NCBI GenBank assembly: GCA_002714465.1
Contig: PAXL01000026.1
Location: forward strand, 72,496-136,495
Reading direction: 5' to 3'
DNA from: Gemmatimonadota bacterium
Lineage (GTDB): Bacteria > Latescibacterota > UBA2968
DNA length: 64,000 nucleotides
Position numbers and translations under genes: made by a program. The notes under the pieces were generated by a model. The model saw nothing but the letters and a program-made list of their open reading frames with translations, did not search any database and was not told where the DNA came from. Positions within the stretch are counted from its first letter, which is position 1. Each line of letters begins with the position of its first letter. This document shows, one piece after another, positions 26,395-35,703 of the stretch.

Positions 26395-27396
26395 TTACTC
26401 TGAGAACGCGTCGTCGAAGGCAATACCTGACGGCGGGAAATCGACGCTGTTAACGAACATACAGGCCTCTTCTGCACCGTGTTCACGATCCATCCCCGAG
26501 TCTTCCCACTCGACCGACAGCGGTCCTTTGTATCCGATGTCGTTCAGCGCCCGAATGATCTCCTCGAAATCCACACTGCCACGTCCTAGCGAGCGGAAGT
26601 CCCAGGACCGATCCGGATCACCGAAGTTCGTGTGTCCACCGAAGATACCGGCACGCTTCGGGTTCGGGTCCAGATATGCATCCTTCATATGGACGTGATA
26701 GATCCGGTTGCTGAATTCACGGATAAACCCGGCGTAGTCGACATTCTGGTAAACGAAGTGGCTTGGATCATAGTTGAACCCGAACTCCTTCCGATTCTTT
26801 AGCGCCTTAACCGCCCGGGCGGCTGACGAAATATCAAAGGCGATCTCGGTCGGGTGCACTTCCAAAGCAAAGCGGATTCGATTGGTCTTGAACACATCCA
26901 GAATAGGATTCCACCGGTCTGCGAAATCTGCAAACCCAGCATCTATCTGGACTGGATCAACTGGCGGGAACGAATACAACAGGTGCCAGATCGAAGACCC
27001 TGTGAACCCATTCACAACCTTCACCCCGAAAGCCTTCGCAGCTTCAGCAGTCACCATCATCTCTTTCGCCGCACGGCGACGGACCTGTTCAGGTTTCCCG
27101 CTCCCGTAGACTTTTGGGGGCAGGATTGCCTTATGACGCTCGTCAATCAGATCACACACGCCCTGACCTGCCAGATGATTCGAGATCGACCAGCACTTAA
27201 GGTCATACTTCTCGAGGATCTCGCGCTTCTCCCGGCAATACTTGTCACTTGCAGCCGCCTTGTGGACATCGAAGTGATCGCCCCAGCACGCCAACTCGAG
27301 CCCGTCGTATCCCCACTCGCTCGCCTTCGAAGCCAGCACTTCGAGCGGCAGGTCGGCCCATTGGCCGGTGAACAGCGTACACGGTCTATAACTCAT
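26395..27396 (-). CDS. Sugar phosphate isomerase/epimerase-like TIM-barrel protein
   Basis: 333 residues of the xylose-isomerase-like (AP endonuclease 2) superfamily. Metal-site residues are visible in LEVHPTE (about 179-185), FNYDPSHFV (about 209-217), YHVHMKD (about 235-241) and SVEWED near the end. These enzymes interconvert ketoses or inositol derivatives; they often sit beside Gfo/Idh dehydrogenases, as here (the Gfo/Idh gene is 92 bases upstream on the same strand). The precise substrate is unknown. A GAGGTGAGGG ribosome site precedes the ATG. Confidence 0.88.
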   Translation of the reverse strand: MSYRPCTLFTGQWADLPLEVLASKASEWGYDGLELACWGDHFDVHKAAASDKYCREKREILEKYDLKCWSISNHLAGQGVCDLIDERHKAILPPKVYGSGKPEQVRRRAAKEMMVTAEAAKAFGVKVVNGFTGSSIWHLLYSFPPVDPVQIDAGFADFADRWNPILDVFKTNRIRFALEVHPTEIAFDISSAARAVKALKNRKEFGFNYDPSHFVYQNVDYAGFIREFSNRIYHVHMKDAYLDPNPKRAGIFGGHTNFGDPDRSWDFRSLGRGSVDFEEIIRALNDIGYKGPLSVEWEDSGMDREHGAEEACMFVNSVDFPPSGIAFDDAFSE

Positions 27397-27403
27397 CCCT
27401 CAC

Positions 27404-27488
27404 CTCACTCAAATTGAAAATAGAAGATGTATAAAAGAAGATTTTGATTCCGATTTTCACATTTTCTTTAAACACATCTTCACATCTT
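27404..27488 (-). repeat. AT-rich inverted repeat between oxidoreductase and isomerase genes
   Basis: The 92-base gap is much richer in A/T than its surroundings and contains AGAAGATGT and ACATCTTCT, with a second nearby copy of GAAGATGT and nested AAAGAA/TTCTTT stretches. The arms could form a long weak hairpin in the transcript. It may be a processing or attenuation element; no known element is recognised. Confidence 0.35.
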
Positions 27489-28655
27489 CTAGATCTTCGC
27501 AACCTTGGTCCATCGCTTCGATTTCGCCGAATCCATAACGGCCTCCAGTACAGCCTGCACTTTCGCGCCGTCGCGGAAGTCCGGGGTCACCTTCTTGTTC
27601 CGGGCCACGGCTTCGAGGAAATCTCTGAACTCGTGCGTGAAGGTGTGCTCCCAACCGATGATGTGTCCCGGCGGCCACCAGGCGGACATATATGGGTGAT
27701 CCCCTTCCCCTACGATGATCTCTCGGAAGCCCTGAACGTGGCTGTCATCGTCATCGCTGAAGAACTGAATCTCGTTCATCTTCTCTAGGTTGAACACGAT
27801 ACTGCCCTTGCTGCCGTTGATTTCAAAGCGGTTGTGGTTCCGGCGTCCCTTCGCGAACCGCGTCGCTTCGAACGATCCAAGAGCGCCGTTCTTGAACCGT
27901 GCAAGAAAAAGGCAGGCATCCTCGACCGTCACCTTCCCCTTCTTCCTTGACCTTCCCTTGGCTCCTAGACCGGCGTCGATCGCGTCGGCAACCGGACGTT
28001 CTTTGATGAAAGTCTCGGTCATCCCGACCACGGAGTCGATATCACCCACGAGATGCATAGCTAGATCGGTGATATGCGCGTTCAAATCGCCGTGTGGTCC
28101 GGATCCGGCTTCGCTCTTCTTGAGACGCCAAACTAGGGGGAAATCGGGATCCATGATCCAGTCCTGAAGGTAGACCGCCCGCCAGTGGTAGATCTTGCCG
28201 ATCCGGCCCTCATCGATCAGCTGCTTTGCCAGCGCCACAGCGGGCACACGACGGTAGTTGTAAGCCGTCAGTGTCTTCTTCCTCGACTTCTTCACCGTCT
28301 TCATCACATCACGGGCTTCTGCAAGGGTGTTGGTCAGCGGCTTTTCACAGATAACGTGCTTACCCGCCTTCAGTGCCTCGATCACCATCGGTGCGTGCAA
28401 CTTGCCCGGTGTGCAGACATCGACGATATCGATGTCGTCCCGATTCACGACGCGTCGCCAGTTCGTGTCGATCTCCTCAAACCCGTAGTCGGCGGCCGCC
28501 GCGGTCACGGCATCCTTGTTCCGGCCGACGAGACACTTCAGTACAGGCTCGACGCCAATCTCAGGGAAGTATCGCGCCACTTGGCGGAACGCATTGCTGT
28601 GGGCCTTGCCCATGAACTGATATCCCAGCAGGGCGACATTCAACTGCTTGGCCAT
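27489..28655 (-). CDS. Gfo/Idh/MocA-family oxidoreductase
   Basis: 388 residues. A Rossmann domain (NVALLGYQFMGKAHSNAF; note GYQFMG instead of G-x-G-x-x-G), then VDVCTPGKLHAPMVIEALKAGKHVICEKPLT with the EKP motif that holds the catalytic Lys (about 99). The C-terminal Gfo/Idh/MocA domain has GDLNAHITDLAMHLVGD with the conserved Asp and His. NAD(P)-dependent oxidation of a sugar, sugar acid or inositol is expected. Same strand and order as the isomerase and PfkB kinase genes. Confidence 0.92.
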   Translation of the reverse strand: MAKQLNVALLGYQFMGKAHSNAFRQVARYFPEIGVEPVLKCLVGRNKDAVTAAAADYGFEEIDTNWRRVVNRDDIDIVDVCTPGKLHAPMVIEALKAGKHVICEKPLTNTLAEARDVMKTVKKSRKKTLTAYNYRRVPAVALAKQLIDEGRIGKIYHWRAVYLQDWIMDPDFPLVWRLKKSEAGSGPHGDLNAHITDLAMHLVGDIDSVVGMTETFIKERPVADAIDAGLGAKGRSRKKGKVTVEDACLFLARFKNGALGSFEATRFAKGRRNHNRFEINGSKGSIVFNLEKMNEIQFFSDDDDSHVQGFREIIVGEGDHPYMSAWWPPGHIIGWEHTFTHEFRDFLEAVARNKKVTPDFRDGAKVQAVLEAVMDSAKSKRWTKVAKI

Positions 28656-28743
28656 CTCACGTCCTCCTTAATCTGCACCTTTTCAAGAAACGATCTCTCA
28701 GTTTGTCGTAAGGCGACTCAATATAACGGCACCCCAAACCGTG

Positions 28744-29703
28744 TCAAAGCCAATCGCCTAAATCCTGGTCTTCAAAGGCCCCGAGAACACCGCGTCCACT
28801 CCTCACGGCGGCTTCGGCTTGCCTCACCGCGGCGTTAACCGCCTGCTCAAGTTCCGCATCGCGATACAATGCCGCGATCAGAGCGCCGTTGAAGGTGTCC
28901 CCTGCCCCAACAGCGTGTGCCCCTTCGACCGGGTTTGCCTCCACCCGGCCTCTCTCGCCTGACACACAGCCGTAACTGGCACCCTCTGGTCCTCGTTTGA
29001 CGATCACAGTTTGCGGTCCAAGCATTAGGTAGTCATCGAGTATGTCCTCAACCGAATCTCCCACGGACCACGTTAGAAGTTCTTTTTCAGTTCCTGTTAG
29101 CAGGTCGACACGTTCCATTGCATCACGGAACTCCGGCTGCGGAACAAGCCTTGCGAACCATGGCCCCGGATCGAACGCCACGCATCCTCCTTTCGACTTG
29201 ACTGCATCGAACGCGGTCATTAGCCCGACGAACCCATTTTCCGGAACGCCACCGTAGCCAGACGCAAAAAACCATGCGCAGGGATCCTCAATCCCTGTGG
29301 ACCAATCGACAGGATCCCCGGTGTAGAAAGTCGAGATTCGACCGCCATCGTGAGCTCTCGACTGGACCCAGTTGACGGCCGTAGCCTTCACCCGATCTGC
29401 TACCAGCTCGACACCAGCCGACTCGAGCCATCCAGACACGAGTTCTCCAAACGAATCCTCGCCTACCGTGCTATTCAGACGCACCGGGATACCCAGCTTG
29501 GCGAGCGTATAGGATGTCGCAGCTCCGTTCCCACCAAGCACAACCTGGGGCGGGGTATCGAGAAGGCACACATTACCTGCCGCCCACTCCTGTTCAAACC
29601 CCAGATTGCCTCCGTCGACGGAAACATGAACGTCCAGAACTGTGTTTCCAGCGACTACAATAGGAAGCGCAGCTGGTCCAAATTCAGGAGTTGCCTGGGT
29701 CAT
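28744..29703 (-). CDS. PfkB-family carbohydrate kinase
   Basis: About 319 residues from the ATG at 29701-29703, which has AGGTGG upstream; the frame allows a GTG three codons earlier. Ribokinase-fold motifs are VAGNTVLDVHVSVDGG, GGNGAATSYTLAKLG (about 57-71) and the anion-hole and catalytic base motif GAGDTFNGALIAALY (about 265-279). It phosphorylates a sugar or 2-keto-3-deoxy sugar acid using ATP. First gene of the minus-strand run that continues with the Gfo/Idh enzyme and the isomerase; divergent from the TPR membrane protein. Confidence 0.92.
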   Translation of the reverse strand: MTQATPEFGPAALPIVVAGNTVLDVHVSVDGGNLGFEQEWAAGNVCLLDTPPQVVLGGNGAATSYTLAKLGIPVRLNSTVGEDSFGELVSGWLESAGVELVADRVKATAVNWVQSRAHDGGRISTFYTGDPVDWSTGIEDPCAWFFASGYGGVPENGFVGLMTAFDAVKSKGGCVAFDPGPWFARLVPQPEFRDAMERVDLLTGTEKELLTWSVGDSVEDILDDYLMLGPQTVIVKRGPEGASYGCVSGERGRVEANPVEGAHAVGAGDTFNGALIAALYRDAELEQAVNAAVRQAEAAVRSGRGVLGAFEDQDLGDWL

Positions 29704-29828
29704 GAGGTCCACCTAGGTTAGCTTAGAATCGCCACAAGGCCGTTGTTTCTGGAGCGATCTCGCCCAAAAGTCACTGCCCTTCGTGGCAAGGGGTTCAACG
29801 GTCCGAACGAATTACGCATTGGCCAAGA

Positions 29829-32060
29829 ATGACAAGAGCCGCAGTAGTATACACCATCTTCGGTGTCCTGCATTTTGTGGGGGTCTTCCTACTCCCTCAG
29901 GCCGGAGTTGATCCTTGGGTTCGAACTTGGGGGTTCCATCATCTAAGCTATCTTTCCCTGCCAACCGTCCTGATCGCGTACATGCTCTTTACGGTTTCGC
30001 TCACGCAGCCATTCCAGAACCGTATCGTCCACGGAATCACCAAACCGGTCATAGCGAAAGACGGCGCCTTCTGCCTCATCGTGACGCTTCTCCTCGCAGT
30101 TGCTCTCGGATTACTTCGTCAAAAATATCCGTTTCTCGGTGACGGCCACGTTAGATCGAGTGAGCTAGATAACGAGCTTGTGCATTCCAACGGCAAGGCC
30201 TACATCTGGCTGATTATGTTCGTGTCACGCTCGTTCGATCTGACAAGCGTCGAGTCATTCGCGATCGTCAGTCTTTTTTTCGGAATACCCTTCATCTATC
30301 TTTCATTAATGATTGGAAGGGACATCTCGACAGACCGGCTATCCAGAGTCTCGGTGTCCGTCCTCCTCGTGTCTTCGGGCATCCTGCAACTCTACGCTGG
30401 CTATGTGGAGGTATACCCTCCCCTTCCGGTGTTGATCCTTCTCTTCGTTTGGCTCGGCCTGAAAGCAAAGAACAGCCCCTTACACAGACACGCCGCAATC
30501 CTATTGGGCTTGGGCGGATTGATGATCCACCCGCTCGGAAGCATCACCATCCTGCCCGCACTCTTCCTGATGTGGAGATACGACGTGCAGCATCGTCCGG
30601 GCACGATTCGATTCATATTCCTAGGTGTACTTGGCGCCGGAGTCGTGGTAGCGCTCACCGAGGGAGCCATCGAGAAGATTGTCTCCGTTCTTCTTCCGGT
30701 TCTTCCTACCGACGACAAACCGTACGGAATGATCACGTTCCAGAATCTGAGTGAACGTCTCAACGGCGTCATACTGGCAGCACCTGCCCTGCTCCCGATC
30801 CTCATCCTGAGTGGATTCCGAGTGATCGACACAGGTCGTCTCTATGTGCTAATCCTGGCAGGATCTGGTCTCGCTGGCCTCTTTGCCTTCGACTTCGTTC
30901 TAGGCAGCCTGGATTGGGATCTGATGTCTCTAATGTCTTTCCCTCTAACCATAATGGTGGCATTGGCGATTCCAGTTCTACCCAAGCAGACTAGGTCATC
31001 AATCGCCATCCCGGCTTGCGTTATCGGCCTGCTGAACACGGTCCCCTGGATCTGGATCAACGCGACAGATGCCTCGATTCGCCGTCTCGAAGATATCACA
31101 ATGGGGGAACAGACGAGCTACTTCGAATCACACAATACCGCGGTTCGTGTCGCTCTTGCTTTCCGAAAAGAAGAGATGCCTCAAGAGGCGATCTCCGTCC
31201 TCAAACGTGCTGCGCAAAAAGATCCGACTAACTTGGATTTGCAATACAACCTCGCGGCAATTGCTAGTGAAAATTATGATTTCGAAACAACCATCCCGGC
31301 CGCACGCGCCGTACTTAGAAGAGAACCTTGGCACCTTGAAGCCTATAAGCTTCTTAGAGGCGGGCTCATCAAGCTTCAGAAAAAAGACGAAATCGACACG
31401 CTCCTTGCTCAGCATTCAGAGAACCTGATCCGGCGAGGGCAACAAGCTTTCAAAAATGGTGCGTTGTCGAAAGCCGGGCTAACCTACTCCAGCGCTGCAT
31501 TCATGGACTTGCAGAACCCTGGCACCCTGATTCGCAGCGAGGGAGCAGAAAAACTTCTCGTAGCGGCCTTTAGGGAACTTACCCACCATAACCTTCCAGT
31601 GACGTTCGACCGTCTACCCGAGCAGATGCGCTCTCTTGCTAGACGCGCCTACAGAACCGGAGACAGGGAGGCTGCGGTACGATACTGGAATGCGGGCATG
31701 CGGATGGGTCTTCGGGATGAATCGATCCATCAGAACCACGGTGTGGCCCTGATCGAGCTGGGTCGTGTGGTAGAGGGACTAAATTCTTGGAGGAAAGGTA
31801 TCGAAAAGAACCCTAAGAGCACGGAACTGCGGCACATCCTAGGCGTAACGCTGGCCGAGAATGGAATTCATGAGGAAGCAGGTCGCCTGCTAAAAGAAGC
31901 CATTAATTTGGAGCCAACTGAGACAAGGCACTACCTACAATACGGAGCACTCCTCGTAGCTCAGAACCGACACAGGGAGGCAATTGGGCTTTACAGGGAT
32001 GGACTGAATAAAATCCCTAACGACCCTGACCTCCAACAATCCCTTAAGACATTGCGGTGA
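29829..32060 (+). CDS. GT-C-like membrane protein with C-terminal TPR repeats
   Basis: 743 residues. Residues 1-430 contain about ten membrane spans with the loop YPFLGDGHVRSSELDNELVHSN, similar to GT-C glycosyltransferases that use dolichyl- or undecaprenyl-linked sugars. Residues 430-743 are soluble TPR units (for example NLDLQYNLAAIASENYDFE, ELRHILGVTLAENGIHEEAGRLLKEAINLEP). This architecture parallels the protein encoded at 49074 but with little sequence similarity that I can see. The function as a glycosyltransferase is inference. It is monocistronic. Confidence 0.7.
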   Translation: MTRAAVVYTIFGVLHFVGVFLLPQAGVDPWVRTWGFHHLSYLSLPTVLIAYMLFTVSLTQPFQNRIVHGITKPVIAKDGAFCLIVTLLLAVALGLLRQKYPFLGDGHVRSSELDNELVHSNGKAYIWLIMFVSRSFDLTSVESFAIVSLFFGIPFIYLSLMIGRDISTDRLSRVSVSVLLVSSGILQLYAGYVEVYPPLPVLILLFVWLGLKAKNSPLHRHAAILLGLGGLMIHPLGSITILPALFLMWRYDVQHRPGTIRFIFLGVLGAGVVVALTEGAIEKIVSVLLPVLPTDDKPYGMITFQNLSERLNGVILAAPALLPILILSGFRVIDTGRLYVLILAGSGLAGLFAFDFVLGSLDWDLMSLMSFPLTIMVALAIPVLPKQTRSSIAIPACVIGLLNTVPWIWINATDASIRRLEDITMGEQTSYFESHNTAVRVALAFRKEEMPQEAISVLKRAAQKDPTNLDLQYNLAAIASENYDFETTIPAARAVLRREPWHLEAYKLLRGGLIKLQKKDEIDTLLAQHSENLIRRGQQAFKNGALSKAGLTYSSAAFMDLQNPGTLIRSEGAEKLLVAAFRELTHHNLPVTFDRLPEQMRSLARRAYRTGDREAAVRYWNAGMRMGLRDESIHQNHGVALIELGRVVEGLNSWRKGIEKNPKSTELRHILGVTLAENGIHEEAGRLLKEAINLEPTETRHYLQYGALLVAQNRHREAIGLYRDGLNKIPNDPDLQQSLKTLR

Positions 32061-32082
32061 CCCAACCAATTAGTCAAACTGA

Positions 32083-33336
32083 CTACAACCCATAGTGCTG
32101 ATCAATCTCACACTGATACCCATCGACCTCACCAGACAGCATCTCTTCGAGTGTAACTTCACGTCCAAGAAGACCCGACTCCAGTATCGCATAACTCAGA
32201 GCCAAATCGATCACCCCCTCCACCCCGTTCATCTTAGGCTCACTTCCGTCCCGGATTGCCAGCAGGAAATCGAGCTGCTCGAGAGCGTATGCATCTACGA
32301 TTCCCACAGGGAATGCAGCCTCATATAGGTCGGGTGCTTCGGATTGGAACTTGCCGACCACGCTTCCCGATGAGCCATCATCGCAATAGTAACTGCCGTC
32401 GCTGATAGCCCCCCGCGTCCCGAATATATTCGTCCCTCCTGGTACACCAATCTGTCTTCCGTGGGTACTCCTTGCAACCGCTGCGTGCCCTTGTCCTCCA
32501 CGGTCTAGCCTGAAGTTTGCGAAAAACGCGTCGTCCACTTCGTTCGGAACTTCTTCAGCCACCGCCGAATCGTCATCCGTCAGCAGGACCCGGACAGGCT
32601 CGAGGATTTGCCAGGTCGCGCTGACAGAGGTCACGGGCCCGCACATCGTTCGGATGCCGTTGAACAGGTGGACCCCAAGATCGATTGAGACACCTCCACC
32701 AGACCCGAGCTTCGAATGCCGCCAGGCTGTCCGCGCAGTCGCAAGATCCGGGCGATGTGAGGGAAATCCGATGACCCCTCTGTAGACCATCTGGACATCA
32801 CCTATCAGACCCTGCTCGATTGCCCAGCGTGAAGCAACGGTCCCTGCGCCGAAGTGGACATTCTCGTCGACCGACAGGACACGACCGGTCACGTCCGCAG
32901 CTTCACACATAGCCAAGGCCGCTTTCACAGAAATCGCCATGGCCTTCTCGACGGCCACATCCTTCCCGGCTCGCATCGCATCGATCGCGATCGTATGGTG
33001 GCTGTCGTGACCCGTATAAACCACCACAGCATCGACGTCACCCGACTGGAGCATCTCCTTGTAATCCGTGTAGACCGCAACCTCCAACTCCGGGTGCAGA
33101 TCGTCCACATACATGTGCGGTGTGTTCAGAGGATCTCCCGGTGTCTCAATCGGATTCGTTCGCGGCGATGGTCCTTCGCCCCGCTTACGGAATCTAAGCG
33201 CATCCTCTTCCTTACGCGCGCACAGAGCCGTGATCTGAAACAGATCCTCGTAGCCCGCCTCCTGCAGAATCCTGAACCCGCGCAAATGCGCATTCAGAAT
33301 CCGCCCACACCCTATGACCCCGATCTTTATCGCCAC
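32083..33336 (-). CDS. Gfo/Idh/MocA-family oxidoreductase
   Basis: 417 residues. IGVIGCGRILNAHLRGF is the nucleotide loop. VVYTGHDSHHTIAIDAMRAGKDVAVEKAMA has EKA in place of the usual EKP but keeps the Lys (about 130). GGGVSIDLGVHLFNGIRTMCGPV carries the conserved Asp and His of the active site. NAD(P)-dependent sugar or sugar-acid dehydrogenase. About 80 bases downstream of the enolase-superfamily gene on the same strand and convergent with the TPR membrane protein. Confidence 0.9.
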   Translation of the reverse strand: MAIKIGVIGCGRILNAHLRGFRILQEAGYEDLFQITALCARKEEDALRFRKRGEGPSPRTNPIETPGDPLNTPHMYVDDLHPELEVAVYTDYKEMLQSGDVDAVVVYTGHDSHHTIAIDAMRAGKDVAVEKAMAISVKAALAMCEAADVTGRVLSVDENVHFGAGTVASRWAIEQGLIGDVQMVYRGVIGFPSHRPDLATARTAWRHSKLGSGGGVSIDLGVHLFNGIRTMCGPVTSVSATWQILEPVRVLLTDDDSAVAEEVPNEVDDAFFANFRLDRGGQGHAAVARSTHGRQIGVPGGTNIFGTRGAISDGSYYCDDGSSGSVVGKFQSEAPDLYEAAFPVGIVDAYALEQLDFLLAIRDGSEPKMNGVEGVIDLALSYAILESGLLGREVTLEEMLSGEVDGYQCEIDQHYGL

Positions 33337-33416
33337 CAGATCGCCCTTAACACCTGCCTTTCACGCCTTAACACTTGCGCGACGACGGGTCGTTTCAAAC
33401 TTGTCATTTGACACCG

Positions 33417-34556
33417 CTACCAGTTCGTATAGCTCCCATCATCCCTCAGAAAGTAATTCCCTTTTCCGGCCTTGTAAGGCTCAACGGCCTCGAACGCTTC
33501 CTCGTTGAACTCCACACCAAGGCCTGGTCCTTCAGGGACCAGCAGATGTCCCGCTTCGTAGGGTACCTGACTGGGGAGCACATCGGTGAGCGTTGTCCCC
33601 GGTATCCTCGGCAACTCCTGCACACCCACGAGCGGCGACGACAGACAGAGATGCAGACAGGCCGCTGTCGAGACCGGTCCCAGTGGGTTGTGAGGCGCGA
33701 GATGGATGTAGTGCGTCTCACACATACCTGCGATCTTCTTCGCTTCCGTGAGTCCTCCTGCGATGCAGAGATCCACACGACAGTAGTCCATCAAATCTTC
33801 TTCGATAACCTGCTGGAACGCCCACTTGCTATCCCATTGTTCACCGACTGCGATCGGCACGGAGGTCTGTTGCCTGACCAGCCTGAGCGCCTGCGTGCCC
33901 TCACTCCGAATCGGGTCTTCGATGAAGAAGGGCCGATAAGTTTCGACAGCATTGCAGAACTGGATCGCCCAAGTCGGATCCAGCCTCGTGTGCACGTCCA
34001 CACATATACCAAACTCGTCACCACAAGCTTCCCGAACGGCCTCGACCTGTTCAATCCCATAGTTGACCGCGCGTCTGGGCTCGAAAGCGCCGGCATCTCC
34101 TTTGGGATCACTCATCCCCCATCGCGCGAACAACCAACCCTCTGACTGTCTCAGCTGGCAGTTTGCCACGAGTCGATCAAGAGCGTCCCGCTCCCCGATA
34201 TGCGGGTAGCACGCGACCTTCTCCCTCGTCAGACCGCCCAGCAGATCGTATACAGGAACGCCAAGACGCTTCCCCTTCAGATCCCACAGCGCGATGTCCA
34301 CCGCGCTCACAGCTGCTGACTGCACCACACCCCCAGGAAAGAACCCACCCCGAAACATCACCTGCCACAGATGCTCGATACGCGAGGCGTCGGCGCCAAT
34401 CAGGTCTGGCTCGAACCCTTTGACTACCTCGGCGATCGCCCGGCCTCGTTGCTTCAAACCGGCCTCGCCGATACCATACAGCCCGTCTTCGGTCTCCACC
34501 TTCACAAAGGTGTTTCCGGCAGAATGAACGAATGTCTTCAGTGCAGTGATCTTCAT
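33417..34556 (-). CDS. Enolase-superfamily acid-sugar dehydratase (galactonate/gluconate-dehydratase-like)
   Basis: 379 residues. The N-terminal capping domain reads TEDGLYGIGEAGLK; the (beta/alpha)7beta barrel carries VDVHTRLD (Asp ligand, about 191), FFIEDP (Glu, about 217), VGEQWDS (Glu, about 243) and HNPLGP (catalytic His, about 293). This set, with HNPLGP, is that of D-galactonate/D-gluconate dehydratase-type members of the mandelate racemase subgroup. Likely dehydrates an aldonic acid to a 2-keto-3-deoxy acid. Same strand as the flanking Gfo/Idh and AKR genes. Confidence 0.88.
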   Translation of the reverse strand: MKITALKTFVHSAGNTFVKVETEDGLYGIGEAGLKQRGRAIAEVVKGFEPDLIGADASRIEHLWQVMFRGGFFPGGVVQSAAVSAVDIALWDLKGKRLGVPVYDLLGGLTREKVACYPHIGERDALDRLVANCQLRQSEGWLFARWGMSDPKGDAGAFEPRRAVNYGIEQVEAVREACGDEFGICVDVHTRLDPTWAIQFCNAVETYRPFFIEDPIRSEGTQALRLVRQQTSVPIAVGEQWDSKWAFQQVIEEDLMDYCRVDLCIAGGLTEAKKIAGMCETHYIHLAPHNPLGPVSTAACLHLCLSSPLVGVQELPRIPGTTLTDVLPSQVPYEAGHLLVPEGPGLGVEFNEEAFEAVEPYKAGKGNYFLRDDGSYTNW

Positions 34557-34722
34557 ATTTTGTCTCGTGCTCCGCTTACGAACCGCGTTTTCGCAAGACC
34601 GCTCACCAGAGCGGGAACCGAAACGCGATCGTCATCTTCGTCCTCATCAGAACCACGCCGCCAGGGGATGGCGCTTACGTGTTCCCGTATCCGAGATTAT
34701 TCGTGCTTATCGCCATCCGACT

Positions 34723-35703
34723 CTATATCCACCCCGGGGTCGTTATATCTTCAGCAATCGGCAACGCCTTACCCAAATCTTCCTCTGTCAACGAGGCCAA
34801 CTCCGACGAAGCCACATTGTGTTCGATCTGTTCACGGTTCTTCGCGCCCGCTATCGCGCACGTCACACCCGGATGATCAAGGACGAACCGTAAAGCTGTC
34901 TGAACCATCGAACGTCTCTCCGTCTGAAGAAACGCCAACTCTGGGAGTCGAGCCAGCCCAGCTTTGGTTTCTTCCTTCTGAAACCGCTCGTATCGAACAT
35001 CACCCTCAGGAAGCGTCTCCGCATTCGATCCGAAGTATTTCCCGGTCAACATCCCCTTGGCCAGTGGAACCCGGATCAATGTTCCGATGCTCTGGCCCTT
35101 CGCCCAGCTCAACAGTTCATCTGCCGACCGCTCGATCATATTGTAACCGATCTGAAGTACGTCCAAGGGACCATACGTCCTGAGCGTCTCGATCGCCTCC
35201 TGGTTGTTTGTCGATATGCCATACCAGCGAACCTTACCTTCGGCCTTGAGCTTGGCAAACTCGTCCATCACATACGGCATTGCCCATTGATGTGGGATTG
35301 CGTGTAGCTGGTAGAGATCGATCGTCTCCATTTCGAGACGCTTCAGGCTGTCTTCGCAAGCTTCTCGGATACGCTTCCGCGCAGCAGCCCCATCCGCTGT
35401 GTTTGCATCGATTCCATGGTTCGGCTGCACCTTCGTCGCGACGACCCACTTGTCTCGGCGTCCCTTAAGCGCCCGTCCCGTTATCACTTCACTGTGGCCG
35501 TTCCCATACCCCTCAGCGGAATCGATCAGGTTCACCCCAAGCTCTCCGGCGCGATGGATCAGGGCCACAGACTCGTCATCTTCGACACCGGACCACCCGT
35601 GCATCGATCCATCTGCTTGCTTCTGCATCCCGGAGATCGGAAACGCACCAATCCCGATCTCCGAGACACTTAAACCCGTATCCCCCAACGGACGATAGTT
35701 CAC
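34723..35703 (-). CDS. Aldo/keto reductase
   Basis: 326 residues with the AKR tetrad: LIDSAEGYGNG (Asp and Tyr), VVATKVQ (Lys) and LYQLHAI (His). The C-terminal cofactor-binding stretch reads VTCAIAGAKNREQIEHNV. Similar in type to the AKR at 894 but not a close copy. Its start overlaps the stop of the upstream toroid gene by four bases (ATGA, 35700-35703). Probably reduces or oxidises a sugar released by the neighbouring enzymes. Confidence 0.9.
   Translation of the reverse strand: MNYRPLGDTGLSVSEIGIGAFPISGMQKQADGSMHGWSGVEDDESVALIHRAGELGVNLIDSAEGYGNGHSEVITGRALKGRRDKWVVATKVQPNHGIDANTADGAAARKRIREACEDSLKRLEMETIDLYQLHAIPHQWAMPYVMDEFAKLKAEGKVRWYGISTNNQEAIETLRTYGPLDVLQIGYNMIERSADELLSWAKGQSIGTLIRVPLAKGMLTGKYFGSNAETLPEGDVRYERFQKEETKAGLARLPELAFLQTERRSMVQTALRFVLDHPGVTCAIAGAKNREQIEHNVASSELASLTEEDLGKALPIAEDITTPGWI

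Noticed and set aside
34371..35183. 270-codon plus-strand open frame spanning the gap at 34.6 kb
   Set aside because: Overlaps two clear minus-strand genes antisense; the part in the gap is too short to support a gene.
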